This document shows positions 33,000-45,265 of a stretch of 64,000 nucleotides of DNA, one piece after another. This stretch comes from Inia geoffrensis (lineage: Eukaryota; Chordata; Mammalia; Artiodactyla; Iniidae). The notes below the pieces were generated by a model, which saw nothing but the letters and a program-made list of their open reading frames with translations, did not search any database and was not told the origin of the DNA. The stretch is taken from positions 54,606,001 through 54,670,000 of the forward strand of contig CM070907.1 of NCBI GenBank assembly GCA_036417435.1, read 5' to 3'. The translations under genes were made by a program, and so were the position numbers. Numbering within the stretch: position 1 is the first letter of the stretch; each line of letters starts with the position of its first letter.

Positions 33000-34900
33000 C
33001 ACAGGAGAAGGGAACAGGTCCTAGCTCAGTCTTCCCCCAAATACGTGAAAACGCGGTCTTTCCCTTCCTCGTTCTCTGTTCCTGTGAGTCCTCCTTCGGT
33101 CACCTCCAGGGAACGGTTTTCCCGGTCTCAGATACCGACCCCCAACCCTTACCCCCCAGCCCAGTCTCACCCAGGATATCTTCGGGTACCAGCGATCACC
33201 TCCTTTCTGAGTACGATCATTCAGCTGTCTCCTTGCACCAGGAGTAGAAGGCAGCACCTAGCCTGTACCTTCCGGCTCATGTCAGGTTCCTAAGAGCACA
33301 AGGGACCAAGTCCCTACTCCACTCTGCCTCCTCTCCGACTACCTGACGAAGGTTAAGGTTCTTCTGAGGACGCTACTTCCACTGATTACACCTTCTGAGG
33401 ACTTGGGGAAGAGCCCTCCTCCAGCTGCTGCCCCTGACTGGCCCCTTGGGGTACTGTGTGTGTGTGTATTTCCCCAGATGACTGTTCCTTCCAGGCTAGG
33501 AACAGGAAAAATCTGCCACTTCTTTTTCTGTAGTTAACTGTGGTCAAGTTTTGAGAGCACAGCATTTGATCCTTCTTCAGGTACCTGCTTCTGGCAAGGT
33601 ACAGAGAATATTTTTTGACTCACTATTACTGCCTTCTTTTAATTGGCTCAACTTTCTCAGGACATGAAGCAAAACTCTTTTTTAGCTAACCTTCCCACTC
33701 TTGGGTCTTTGTCCCAGACATGTGTTTGGCTTTATAGGAAAGAGGCAAGACTTTCATGCCAGCTGATCCTACTTTATTGCATTCCCAGTAATTGGCTAGG
33801 ATTAAAAAAAACAGAGAACTCGTTTGGTAGTTTTTAAGACTTTCAGTACTATTCCCTTTAAACTGTGATTTAGGCTGAGAGTTACTTTTCCTGAACTACT
33901 AGCTTAAATTAATAATTTTTATATAATAATGGATGAATATGGGCAAAGGGGTCATTCGTAGTATAATTACTCGGCCGCTCAAATGTTGGCAAAGGAAGTG
34001 CTTTATCAATTTGCTGTTAGATCACATTGGCAAGCCCATACATAGTCCAGAGGAGGTCCACGAGAGAAGGGACTTAAAATTGTGCTTTCTGAACTAGAAA
34101 TTTGTAATGTGGAAGAGTGAAACTCAGGGTTGTTAAAATGTTGAATGGGCTATGATATAGAGCAGTTAAGCTTTCTGTATTTCTCTAGAATGTGGAATTA
34201 GAGCCTATGGGTGGAAAATGCCTGTAAGGGGAGAGATTTTGCTTCAACATAAGGAAAATTTTAAAGTTATAATGGTTGAATGGGTTGATTTGAGAGGTAG
34301 AGGGCTTTCTGTCACTGAAACAGACCTTGCTCAACTAACTCACGTGGATATTTTAGGGGGAATTAATTGTTTGGTAGAGAAAAGGGGTTGGCTTTAGTTG
34401 GCCTTTAGGTCCTTTGCAGTTTTATGGATCAATATAGGTAATAATGACTCTTAGTTTAGAATGAAGGATTAGAATCAAAAGAGAAAACTGGGATTAGAAT
34501 CAAAAGAGAAAACCGACAGTTAAGTCATGTGAGTTATGAGACAGCAAGATACTAGTGTTCTGACAGATAGCTCTGAGAAATGGGAAATGGCTTTCGTTCT
34601 TACTGACCTCAGAAGAGGAAACTCTGAGCAGCCGGCAGGGAGGGTTTTGACATAGGAATCAGGGGTTGCAAGAACAGGATGAGTGAGTGTTGGCAGCCCT
34701 TTGCACTTGTACCTTGGGAGAAAATGATCTGGAGGAGGTTGAGGTCGACCTTCTCACCCAGCAAGGGGTGTGTGTCTATCATATCTTTGAGTAAGAGACT
34801 TGATCTTTGAAAAATAGGCTGATTAATAATGTGTTTAAAACAAATGCAACTTTATCATCATTATAATATTTACAATAATGATAGAAATATTCAGGATAAT
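33000..34900. other. Proximal ACER3 intron 1, no repeat recognised
   Basis: This is the longest stretch with almost no recognisable transposon. A 25-base tandem duplication (34,466-34,515) is the only internal repeat noted. Regulatory sequence is plausible but not shown. Confidence 0.5.
34466..34515. repeat. Tandem duplication of a 25-base unit
   Basis: Two adjacent copies beginning ggattagaatcaaaagagaa differ by a single T/C. Confidence 0.95.
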
Positions 34901-34904
34901 ACTA

Positions 34905-35150
34905 ATGGTGATAATAGCTATATCTAAGTGCTTACTATGTACCACACTTTGCTAAGCACTTCATATATCTTATCTTTTTCGATATTTACCATAATTCCAA
35001 AAAGAAGGCATTATTATCCTTATTTCACAGGTTAGGAAATTGAAACTTTAACAAGTAATTTATCTAAGGTTGCAAAAAGTGGGGTAGAGGTAGTATTCAA
35101 GTTGAGGTCTGACTCTAAAGCTACTATACCATATTACTTCTATCACACAT
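34905..35150 (-). mobile_element. MIR
   Basis: aagtgcttactatgtaccac, gctaagcacttcatatatct and ttatccttatttcacaggtt are in reverse MIR order. Confidence 0.88.
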
Positions 35151-35154
35151 TCAT

Positions 35155-36120
35155 TGTTTTGCCCCTGCCTGCAGGGGATGAGGACAAGCATGACATAGTA
35201 TACTATCACAGATGACAAATTGAATAACTATTCAGGAAGCCTATCTTTCAGCATTGGGGTGTGTGTGTTTTGGGTGATCTAAGGACAAGTTTGGGGAATT
35301 GCATGTAAAGATGGCAACAGTTCTCAGTCACTGAAAAACCTGAAACGCTGTCTTCTTAACGTCATCCAAGATGAGCTCATATTCCTTTTTTGCTTGGGTG
35401 GATTGTAAGAATGAGGGGAAAATGTAGTCAGTTTCTCTTCAGTTGTGAAATACTAAGTGCCTTGATGTGCCAGAAGTTACAGGTAGTTTGCATGGTAGTA
35501 TGGGCCAGTACAAATGACCATGCAAGTTAAAACCTGGCAAAGTAATCTTCATAATCAATGAGAAAAGTTATGAGTATTCCATGACCTTTACACATTTTTG
35601 TCAAACATTGTAAATCCTCTTATTGTTAGTCATAAATATATGGAGAAATGAAAAAAATGTTAAAACTAGTGTTTATTTAGTACACTGTAATTTAAAACAT
35701 TAAAAACATTGAGAATTAAAATGTGTTATTTCTTTGTAGAAGAACTTATCTAGAGTAATCTGAGTAGTACTTGCCTTCTTGTCATGTAACTTATGATATG
35801 GAATGAGTATTTTTTTCTATGCCTTGGTGGATTGTCATGCTTCTTTCTAACTTTGGATCAGGTTCCAACATTTCATTCTTTGCACTTTCAATATTGTGAA
35901 ATATTTCTGAGAGTTCCTTTAATGCAGAGTTTTTGCTGGTTCACTTCTGTTCCATCTTCACCCTTTTCTCACAATCACTTTCTTCTTTTGTGTCGGTAAG
36001 TTTGCCTTCACTGAGTTCCTCTGGCTGCATATCTAGTCTCTTGAATGGCAACAGGGTCAACATTGTCATGTCAGTTATTTCTTGTATAACTCCGTTTATG
36101 TTTGATTGGGATTTTATTTC
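35155..36120. other. Unassigned; possible Tigger-related piece
   Basis: The region 35,760-36,120 contains words (ttccatcttcacccttttct, cttcactgagttcctctggc, catgtcagttatttcttgta) suggestive of an antisense transposase remnant. The match is too weak to name. Confidence 0.35.
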
Positions 36121-36137
36121 CAACACTATTACTTTTT

Positions 36138-36381
36138 AAAAAAATTTTATTTTATTGAAGTATAATTGACTTATAATGTATTAATTTCTACTATAAAGCA
36201 AAGTGATTTGGTTATACATATATACATTCTTTTTCATATTCTTTTGCATCATGGTTTATCACAGGATATTGAATATAGTTCCCCGTGCTGTACCATAGGA
36301 CCTTGTTGTTTATCCATTCTCTATATAATAGTTTGCATCTACTAATCCCAAACTTTCAATCCATCCCTCCCCCACCCCCTT
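36138..36381 (-). mobile_element. 5'-truncated L1 3' end with perfect target duplication
   Basis: Cetartiodactyl-type L1 end: attgaagtataattgactta, aaagtgatttggttatacat, catggtttatcacaggatat. The 16-base flanks aacactattacttttt begin at 36,122 and 36,382 and are identical. Confidence 0.9.
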
Positions 36382-36839
36382 AACACTATTACTTTTTGTT
36401 TCTTTGCTGCACTTTCATCATTGTTGGCCTGTTCCACCTTTCAATTATCCATTTTTGTAGCATGTCACATACATTCATCACCAGGAGAGAAGGAGGCAAC
36501 TCAGCTACATGCTTTGCTGTCTGTACCTGAACTGAATAACAGATGTGCAGTGACTAAACACCAACAGACTTTGCCCTGGTCTTTTATCTATAGTTAGAAA
36601 TTTAGGCAGAGAGATATTTTTCTGTCAGCACTTTGAAGATAATATTCCATTGTATCCTGGCTTTTACTGTTACTGATGAGGAGTCCACCAACGGCCTAAT
36701 AGTTGTTCCTTTGCAATTTATTTTGTCAAATCCACCAACAAACTTTAAAAGAAGTGACTGGGTTAGTCACCGATCGTGATGTGCTTCTATTATTTACATA
36801 GTCATTTGTGGATTGAAGATCTAGTAGTGAAGTTTGTAC

Positions 36840-36985
36840 TGTATTCAGTTATTCACAGTTAATATACCGTGGTAACTGAAATTTGAATTGTGTTGTCGGG
36901 GAATCGGTATTGTTTAACGAAACTGTGGTAACTGAAATTTGTGCATATTAGAACTCTGCAAAGTGAAGACTGCTTGTGTATTTCT
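36840..36985 (+). mobile_element. Tigger-type fragment
   Basis: accgtggtaactgaaatttg, aacgaaactgtggtaactga and aagtgaagactgcttgtgta resemble the end of pogo/Tigger elements. Confidence 0.6.
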
Positions 36986-37130
36986 AATCCTAGTAACATT
37001 CCTAGTAAGTAGGTGGTGTTATCCCCATTTTATAGGTGAGAGAACTGAGTCTTAGAGAAGTTAAGTAACTTGCTCAGTGTCATACAGCTATTAAGTGGCA
37101 GAAATGGTATTCAAATATAGGTCTGACAAC
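36985..37130 (-). mobile_element. MIR
   Basis: tatccccattttataggtga, gagaactgagtcttagagaa and gttaagtaacttgctcagtg are in reverse MIR order. Confidence 0.88.
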
Positions 37131-37274
37131 TCTTTCTACCAAGAAACACTGTCACAGGAAGTGGAATTTCAGGTGCTGTCATTTTTATGGAAGAAATATT
37201 TCCTAAAGGGAAGCAGAAGGGAATTCTGTGTTTTAATTATGGCCTCAAGGGAGAATTACCAGGTTAAATTTTTT

Positions 37275-37425
37275 TTTCAGAATGTTTAATTTATTCAGCA
37301 AATATTTATTGAAAACTTATTTTGTCATTGACTTAAAATACAAAACTATACAAAGGCTGTCTCTCTGTTCAAGGTAGCTAATAAGCCAGTAGAGGTATGA
37401 ACAGATAAGTTCAAATAGGCATTTC
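37275..37425 (-). mobile_element. L2 3' end
   Basis: tttattcagcaaatatttat followed by tgaaaacttattttgtcatt is the reverse L2 end, weakly preserved. Confidence 0.6.
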
Positions 37426-37429
37426 CTAC

Positions 37430-38370
37430 TTTCAAGGGAAATGCATTCCTAAAAATGTATTTGAAAGAAGAATGTTTAAAATTTGATATATTATAAAGGA
37501 GGGTTTATTTATCAGAAAGCTAAAAAATATTTTAAAATCCTAATTATGGGTTTCATAGGAGCTACTTCGGTCTGAGGGGGTAACCTGGCTGGTAAGACTT
37601 TCATGGATGGGGAGAATGGATGGTAACTTCTGGTAGGACCATCTAGCTATCTCTCTTTTCTCCTTGGGCTAGGATTATTCAAGCTAGGTAGGTGTTGTCT
37701 CTTCTCACAGGTTTGGTGCCCCTCTCCCCATGCTATTCATAGGAATTGAGCAGAAGGGAAGCAGGGCAACCCTCAGTCTTTACACCTTTATGATGGGATT
37801 TGCTTAGATGGGATAAAGGAGTCTGTCCTTCATTGCCAGTGCAGCACAAGACTAGAGAGGCTTTAATCAGCTGCCCCTGCAGTACTCATATGCCACTCAA
37901 GGCATCTAGCTGCTTGTACCTCCTTGCATCCTTTTCCTTTAGTTTTTTCAGGCCCCTTCACACTATCTTCTCTGAATAGTAACCTCAAGGAAGTGAGCGT
38001 GCTTCAGGCTTCTTTTGGCCATGGGGTTCTGTGGGCTGGTGGAGTGACATCCTGTCACCTTAAGGAAGATAGTCTTTTTCCTGAGGGTTATTGATGAGCA
38101 AGCATCACTGCCTCTGACTCATAGCTCAGAAACACCGTAAGTCCACTGAAGAATGAAGGCCAAGTGAAGGGTCAAATTTAGTGTACCAGAGGGTTTAGAT
38201 TTAATTTATACAGTCAGCGACTGCCAGTAAATTGTTCCGGGTGCTATGATGGACATATGTATATGGTACTTTGGAATGCAAGGAAGGGGTGCTTATTAAA
38301 AACTTAAAGCATAAAGGCTTTACAGTGTTAGTGCTGGAAGGACTGCCATACCAGCTAGCTAGCTGGTTGT
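37430..38370. other. No feature recognised
   Basis: No named repeat or coding signal within the intron. Confidence 0.4.
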
Positions 38371-38379
38371 TTGTGTATT

Positions 38380-38935
38380 TATTTATTTATTAATCATTGT
38401 GGAAAAACACACATAACATAAAATTTACCGTCTTAACCATTTTTCAGTGTACAGTTCTGTAGTGTTAAGTACACTGACACTGTTGTGCAACCAATCTCCA
38501 GAACTCTTTTCATCTTGTAAAACTGAAACTCAATTTCCATTTAACAACTCGGTATTCCCTCCTCCCCCGCAGACCCTGGCAACCAATCTTCTGCTTTTTG
38601 TCTCTATGAATTTATATAAGTGGAATCAACAGTGGGTTTTTTTGTTTGTTTGTTTGTTTTTGGTGACTGGCTTATTTCACTTAGCATAATGTCCTTATGT
38701 AGCATTTTGTAGCAGCATGTGTTAGAATGTCCTTCTTTCCAAAGGCTGAATAATATTTCATTGTATGTATATACTACATTTGCTTATCCATTCATCCGTT
38801 GATGGACACATGGGTTGCTTCCACCTCTTGGCTGTAGTGAATAGTGAGGCTGTGACATGGGTGTACAAATATCTCTTCAACCCAAAAGTGGAATTTCTGG
38901 ATCATATGGTGACATAGTATCTATTTTAACTTTTT
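38380..38935 (-). mobile_element. Old L1 3' fragment
   Basis: cacataacataaaatttacc, gttgtgcaaccaatctccag, ttggctgtagtgaatagtga and ccaaaagtggaatttctgga trace L1 in reverse. An internal (GTTT)n run is near 38,640. Confidence 0.78.
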
Positions 38936-38939
38936 CATT

Positions 38940-39264
38940 AGAAAGAAGCATTTTATTATTTTCTGTCATGGGCTCCATGAATTTATTATTATTTTTATAT
39001 AAATTGTAACTTATTATTTCTACATAAATTATAATTATTAATGTACTTTATCCCCATTTCAAATAATCAGAGGCACATGTGACTATCAATTAGAGGAGAT
39101 CTAGTCACTGTTACTACACTGTATTGATCCATATGAGATAAGGTAATGTATTACCTTAATTTATTGATATAATTCTAGTCCAAAGCAAAAGAGCATAATA
39201 ATTTCATTGCAGCCTTATTTCAGATAAATATGATTTTTGAGATACTGAAAATAGCCAATAGAAA
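38940..39264. other. AT-rich sequence, nothing recognised
   Basis: Runs of ttattattattttta and attataattatta without a named repeat. Confidence 0.4.
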
Positions 39265-39480
39265 TAATAAAAGCTAACATTATGGGACACTATTTGCAAA
39301 GCTCTGTGTGTATATTATCTTATACAAACCCTTATTATAATCCTTATAAGAACTCTTTTAAAGTTTAAGAAGTTTAAGTAACTTGCTCTAGGTCAACACT
39401 ATTAAGTGTCAGAGCCTAAGGGACCCAAGGGCCATTTGATTATAAAGCTATGCGCTTAACTATCATACTATCTTGCCTCC
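39265..39480 (-). mobile_element. MIR
   Basis: aaagctctgtgtgtatatta, taagtaacttgctctaggtc and tatgcgcttaactatcatac are in reverse MIR order. Confidence 0.8.
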
Positions 39481-39544
39481 CTCTGTTACTACTTTTTCAG
39501 ACCCCAGTGCGTCCAGGGACCTCAGGTTGGTAACTAGTGGTCTA

Positions 39545-39665
39545 ACCTTCTCATTTTACATGTAAGGAGAAGGACCTTGAGAGTTGACATGATTTCCTCA
39601 AGATTATATTGCCAATTAGTTGTGAAACCTAGACCAGAATCCACATTCAGTAGTTTCTCAGTATG
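39545..39665 (-). mobile_element. MIR fragment
   Basis: ctcattttacatgtaaggag and tgacatgatttcctcaagat are reverse MIR words. Confidence 0.62.
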
Positions 39666-39829
39666 GGAAATAGTAGAGCTGAGGAGGATGATGTCAAATA
39701 TTGTTGATGTCATATTGTTAATGGGTTACCAGGTCATAGGACTTCCTCAGAACAACAAGAGCTCCTAATTAACTTTTTTTTTTTTTTTTATGGTGAAGAT
39801 ACCTAACATCTGTAGAGTGCTTTATAGTA

Positions 39830-39995
39830 GTTCTGCTCAGATTTTAATGTGCATGTGAATTCCCTGGAGGTCTTGTTAACATTCATATTCCAGTACAGTA
39901 GGTCTGGAATGTGGCCTTAGATTCTGCATTTCTTATAAACTATGAGATGACTCCAGTGCTGTTGGTCTGGAGAGTATACTTGGAGAAGCAAGACT
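39830..39995 (+). mobile_element. MER5A-like hAT element
   Basis: gattttaatgtgcatgtgaa, ttccctggaggtcttgttaa, cagtacagtaggtctggaat and ccagtgctgttggtctggag are in MER5A order. Confidence 0.78.
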
Positions 39996-40039
39996 TTATA
40001 GTTCAAAAAACACTGTTAATTCTTTTTTTCCTATGGGGT

Positions 40040-40165
40040 ATAAGCGTTATCACTGTTTCTATGTAAGGAACCAGGTTCAAAAGGATAAGTGACTTGTTCA
40101 GGATCACAGGGCTGGTACTGGAACCTAGGTTTCTAACTTGAAAATCAAGTTAGGTGTTGATCACT
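40040..40165 (-). mobile_element. MIR fragment
   Basis: aggataagtgacttgttcag, gatcacagggctggtactgg and aacctaggtttctaac are reverse MIR words. Confidence 0.7.
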
Positions 40166-40399
40166 ACCCCCCTCCTCCACCCTACTCCCAGCAGTAACAG
40201 GCCAAAAATACTGCATGTGAACTGAAGTTTGAAAATGATTTTTCTGGGTAATGAGCTAAATTGAATTTAAAATTGAACATGTTACATTTTCATTTTAGAA
40301 ACAGTTTTCTTTCCATTTGTTCCCAATACCTAAGCGAAGCTCAAACCAAACTATCTTTCAGACTTTGGTCTATAGTTAGTAATTAGTTGTAAGTGGATC

Positions 40400-40985
40400 T
40401 GCACAGTTCTAGCCTGTTTTGTTCAAGGGTCAACCGTATGTACTGTGTTTTTTCCTATATATACATACCTATGGTAAAATTTAATTTATAAATTAAGTGC
40501 AATAAGAGATTAATAACAGCTAATAATAAAATAGAACAGGTTATAACAGTATACTGTAATAAAAGGTATGTGAATGTGGTCTCTCTCAAAATATCTTATT
40601 GTACTGTACTTACCCTTATTGTTGTGATAATCTGAGATGATAAAATGCCTACATGATGAGAAGGTATTGTGACCTAGTGTTAGGCTACTATTAACTTCTG
40701 ATTACGCAGAGAAGGAGATTCATTTGCTTTGGGTGATCCTGCATCATCGAACCATAATGATGTGGATGGTTGGATGTCAGGAGCAGATGATGTTGATGAT
40801 TCAGGATCCTAGGTGGGACAGAGCAGGACGGTGCAAGATTCATTATGCTACTCAGAACGGTGCACAGTTAAAACCTTATGAATTGTTTATTTCTGGAATT
40901 TTCCATTTAATATTTTCAGACTGCAGTTGACTATGTGTATTTTAAAGCTTGGAGAGTGAAACTGCAGATTAGGAGAAACTACTGT
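40400..40985 (+). mobile_element. Tigger (pogo-type) DNA transposon remnant
   Basis: gttcaagggtcaaccgtatg at the left, a degenerate middle with ggacagagcaggacggtgca, and the end gagtgaaactgcagattagg with actactgta fit Tigger elements. The 68-codon frame at 40,724-40,930 is part of this remnant and is not a working transposase. Confidence 0.7.
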
Positions 40986-41108
40986 ACTTGAAGGCTAAGT
41001 ACAGTTTGAAGTCTAATTTTGATTTAGCATTTACCTAGGTCATCCAAGATTTTAACTAGGAAAAATTGTCATTTGGTAGCACATGTTAGAAAAAATGATT
41101 TATTTCCT

Positions 41109-41235
41109 TTTTTTTTTTTTTTTTGGCTGCGCTGTGCAGCATATGGGGGATCATAGTTCCCTAACCAGGGATCGAACCCATGCCCCCTGCAGTGGAAGCA
41201 CAGAGTCTTAACCACTGGACCGGCAGAGAAGTCCC
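41109..41235 (-). mobile_element. Short tRNA-derived SINE
   Basis: Poly-T, then ggctgcgctgtgcagcatat, aaccagggatcgaacccatg and ccggcagagaagtccc. Confidence 0.9.
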
Positions 41236-41529
41236 TATTTACTTATTTTAATGGAACGGTAATTGATGTATGGGTAAATAAGGAGAACAAATATCTCAAA
41301 TTGTAATTTGGGCAACTTTACTAACTGGAATACAGAGAATAGTAAACATTTAAAGTTTTGTCCAGTACACTGGACATTATTTCAGGTTGAAATTTTAAGT
41401 TGTTTGTTTGATTTTGGGGTTCTACCCTTGTTCCTTTGCCAACTGTTTCATAGTGGGCGGAAAAAAACACTCACCCGGAGAGTTTTCGGTAGTGCAACAA
41501 AGAGTGTTTTATAATATATGAGTAAGGGC

Positions 41530-41847
41530 GGTTTCCCTGGTAGCGCAGTGGTTGGGAGTCTGCCTGCCAATGTAGGCGACATGGGTTCGAGCCCTGGTCT
41601 GGGAGGATCCCACATGCCGCAGAGCAACTAGGCCTGTGCGCCACAACTACTGAGCTTGCGTTCTGGAGCCCGGGAGCCACAGCTGCTGAAGCCCGCGCGC
41701 CTAGAGCCTGTGCTCGGCAGCAAGAGAAGCCATCGCAATAAGAAGCCCACGTGCCACAGCGAAGAGTAGCCCCTGCTTGCCACAACTGGAGAAAGCCCGC
41801 GCACAGCAACGATGGCCCAACGCAGCCTCCCCACCAAAAAAAAAAAA
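41530..41847 (+). mobile_element. CHR-type SINE, long class
   Basis: Head ggtttccctggtagcgcagt, repeated cacaactactgagc-type units and tail caacgcagcctccccaccaa plus poly-A. Flanks taagggc are repeated. Minus-strand frames of 165 and 137 codons across it are SINE sequence. Confidence 0.9.
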
Positions 41848-42014
41848 ATAAGGGCATGAAGAAACATTTTAGGACCCAGAAAAATGATTGAGCCCAAAAG
41901 AGACAGCAAAAGCAGTTTATGGTGACATGAAACCCTACATGCTTTCCTGTGGGGAAAGTACCTGACATAATGACTTGAAGTCAGAACCAGAATCCTCTCT
42001 GAACTTTGCTCCAT

Positions 42015-42185
42015 TGAACATTGTGACTCTGGGCAAATCACTTAATCATTCTTTGTACCAGCTTATTTTCTATAAAATGAGAACAATGAATATTTGGTAG
42101 GGTTGTGAGAATTAAATGGCATGATACATGTGAAAACGCACAGGGAAGTGCCTGGCAAATACTAGGTGCTCAATAAAAGTCGAAT
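42015..42185 (+). mobile_element. MIR
   Basis: gtgactctgggcaaatcact, tagggttgtgagaattaaat and gtgcctggcaaatactaggt are in MIR order. Confidence 0.87.
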
Positions 42186-42244
42186 TGGAATCTAGTCAAA
42201 ATAAGTTTAAAAAATAAATACTACTTTGTTATAGTTGTGACCTT

Positions 42245-42480
42245 CTTATCTGTGATGGTTAGTTTTATGTGTGAACTTGGCTTGGCTATAGTATCCAGTT
42301 ACTTAATCAAATACTGATCTAGGTATTGCTCTGAAGGAATCTTATAAATGTGGTTAACACCTACAGTTAGTTGACTTTAAGTGAAGATTACCCTCAATGT
42401 GAGTGGGCCTCATTTAAACAGTTGCAAGGCCGTAAGAGCAAACACTGAGTTTAGGGATTGGGGTAGGGAAGTTAAACCTT
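42245..42480 (+). mobile_element. MLT2-type ERVL LTR fragment
   Basis: tgtgatggttagttttatgt, gtgaacttggcttggctata and gtgagtgggcctcatttaaa match the 5' part of ancient ERVL LTRs of MLT2 type. It is a non-coding solo LTR piece. Confidence 0.7.
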
Positions 42481-42844
42481 TATTTGGGGAGGTCTCCTAT
42501 CTGACCCCTCACCTTGGTGGACCTCCCCTCCCTTCACCCCTCTTCTCTTTCTTCCTTCTTTGTTTCATTTATTTGAATATTTTGTGAATATACCAGAATT
42601 TTTAGATGTTTTCAGTGGAAAGGTCAGTTGGAGCATCTAGTGTGCCGCACAACCTTAACCCGATTGCTTTTGCATCTGCTGTTCCCTTGTCATTTGTAGC
42701 TGCATTCCCAGTCGGTGGATACCTCTTTAAACCTTGACTGATTACTCCTTACAGAATTAGGTGCTTCTTCTGTTTCCATTTGAAGACTTTCTATTGACTG
42801 AAGGATAAAGGCCAAATAGTAAATAGGGCATGAAAAGCCCCTTT

Positions 42845-43640
42845 TTTTAGTGAATATTTTCACATGTACAGCAAAGTTAGAAGAATTTTGCAGTGATTAT
42901 CCATTCACCTATTGCCTAAATCCTACCAATAACATTTTAGTATACAGTACTTTTTAAAAATCATATATCTATTTATCCATTCCTCTCTCTATCAATTCTC
43001 TATCAATTTTATTTTTTGATACATTTTAAAGTAAATTGCAAACATCTGTATACTTTCCCTCTAAATATTTCAACATACATATCATTAAAGTTCAATTCTC
43101 TGTTTTTTCTTTGGCTGTAAAATTTGTATTCAATGTAAATGCACAAATCGTGTGTATTTGCTGAATTTTAAGAAGTGCATTTATATGCATAACCAAAACC
43201 CCTATCAAGATAGAGAACTTTACCCATCAAACGTGAAAGTTCCTCATGCCCCTTCCCTGTAATTCTCACCTTCACCTTCCCCCTTCTCTCCAGGGCAACT
43301 ATCTGTTCTGATTTTTTTCTTCACCATAAATTAGATTTGTTCATTCTAGGACGGCATGTGAGTAGAATTATATAATATTTACTGTTTGGTGTCAGGCTTC
43401 TTTCACTCACATAGTATTTTTGATATTCATGTTGTTGCATGTGTTGGTAGTTCCTTTTTATTGCCAATTAGTATTCCATTGTATGAATGTAACATAGTTT
43501 ATCTATTTTCCTGTTGATGCACACCTGGCTGTTTTCAGGTTTTGGTAACCATAAAGCTGTGATATACATTCTTGGACAGGTCTTCTTGTGGGTATATATT
43601 TTCATTTCTCATAGGTAGATACCTAGACATTTAGGTTACT
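42845..43640 (-). mobile_element. Old L1 3' region
   Basis: gatacattttaaagtaaatt, cctatcaagatagagaactt and tgccaattagtattccattg follow old L1 in reverse. Confidence 0.75.
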
Positions 43641-44390
43641 TCCATGTCTTGGCTGTTGTCAATAGTGCTGCTATGAACATTGTGGTACTTTTTGTCTTTT
43701 CTGGATATATGCCCAGGAGTGGGACTCTGGATTATATGGTAACCCTATTTTTAGGTTTTTAAGGAACCTCCATACTGTTCTCCGCAGTGTCTGCACCAAT
43801 TTATTGTACAATCCCACCAACAGTGTAGGAGGGTTCCTTTTCCTCCACACCCTCTCCAGCATTTATTATTTGTAGACTTTTTGATGATGGCCATTCTGAT
43901 TGGTGTGAGGTGATGATACCTCATTGTAGTTGGTTTTTTTTTTTTTGCGGTACGTGGGCCTCTCACCATTGCGGCCTCTCCCGTTGCGGAGCACAGGCTC
44001 TGGACGCGCAGGCTCAGCAGCCATGGCTCACGGGCCCAGCCGCTCCGCGGCATGTGGGATCTTCCTGGACCGGGGCACGAACCCGCGTCCCCTGCATCGG
44101 CAGGCAGACTCTCAACCACTGCGCCACCAGGGGAGCCCCTCATTATAGTTTTGATTTGCATTTCTCTAATAATTAGGGATGTTGAGCATCTTTTCATGTG
44201 CCTATTGGCCATCTGTATGTCTCTTTGGAGAAATACCTATTTAGGTCTTCTGCCCATTTTTTGATTGGGTTGTTTGTTTTTTTGATACTGAGTTGTATGA
44301 GCTGTTTATATATTTTGGAAATTAAGTCCTTGTCAGTTGCATTGTTTGCAGATATTTTCTCCCATTCCGTAAGTTGTCCCCATGTACACA
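43640..44390 (-). mobile_element. L1 ORF2 C-terminal fragment with SINE insertion
   Basis: Encodes, on the minus strand, the end of ORF2 including the Cys-rich stretch around CWRGCG and CWWDC. A SINE inside keeps the frame, giving a 153-codon open frame at 43,751-44,212. It is a fragment without the EN or RT domains. Confidence 0.85.
43932..44137 (-). mobile_element. CHR-type SINE, short class
   Basis: Reverse copy starting at a poly-T and ggtacgtgggcctctcacca. Flanks cctcattgtagtt (43,919-43,931) and cctcattatagtt (44,138-44,150) differ once. It is inserted in L1 ORF2. Confidence 0.94.
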
Positions 44391-44639
44391 CATGCTTTTT
44401 TAAAGTAGATGTGAGGGCAGTCTGGCTTTGTTGTCTGATATTCTGTTGATCTGTTGATCACTGGAGTTGATTCAATTAGGCTTGCCAATCAAAAGGATAT
44501 TCTTTGTTCTCACTATTCTAGGAATGTCCAATTTAAAGTTTGACAATTGAAGAGAATTATGACCTTGATAAAGGAGGACTATTCTTTGGTTAAGAGCAGC
44601 CATCATTGGGTAAATATTTAGCCCCCTATGTGCCCTTCC

Positions 44640-45110
44640 CTCATCCCATCTTCTTTCCTTTTCTTCAGAGATAACCACTATCCTTAATTTAGTGTTTCAT
44701 TTCCTAGTCTTTTACCACTTATGCATTCCTAGAAAATACAGTTTAGGTTTGCTTGTTTTACGTTTTATGTGAGTGGAATTTTACTATATATACGTTCTTC
44801 TGCAACTCTTTTTTTTCACTCAAATTGTGGTCCTTAGTATCATCCATGTTCCTGAGAATTATCTACGTTGATAGGTTAGGTAGTTCATTGTTTTTCTTAC
44901 TGTTGTTTAGAATTTCACTGTATGAATATATTGATTTATCCATTCTTCAGTCGTTGGATGTTTTGTTGTTTCCAGGTGTTTGATATTACAAATAATGCTA
45001 TAAACATTCTTGTACATCTTCTGGTACACACAAGTGTAAGAGTGTCTGTATATATTTAGGAGTATAATTATTAGATTGTAGAGCATGCCTATATTCAACT
45101 TTTATTAGAT
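44640..45110 (-). mobile_element. Old L1 fragment
   Basis: cagagataaccactatcctt, gtttccaggtgtttgatatt and ctataaacattcttgtacat follow old L1 in reverse. Confidence 0.65.
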
Positions 45111-45112
45111 CA

Positions 45113-45265
45113 GAGGTTCTCAGACTTTTTGGTCTTATGACCCCTTTACACATTTAAAATTATTGAGAACCCTGGAGAACTTTGTGAGTTAAGTCTATTG
45201 GTATTTACTATATTAGAAGTTAAAATTAGAAACAAATCTTTATTAGTCCATTTAAGATTCGTGTC
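45113..45265 (+). mobile_element. hAT-Charlie-like fragment
   Basis: Begins cagaggttctcagacttttt and continues ggtcttatgacccctttaca and ggtatttactatattagaag, as in non-autonomous hAT elements. The subfamily is not assigned. Confidence 0.6.
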
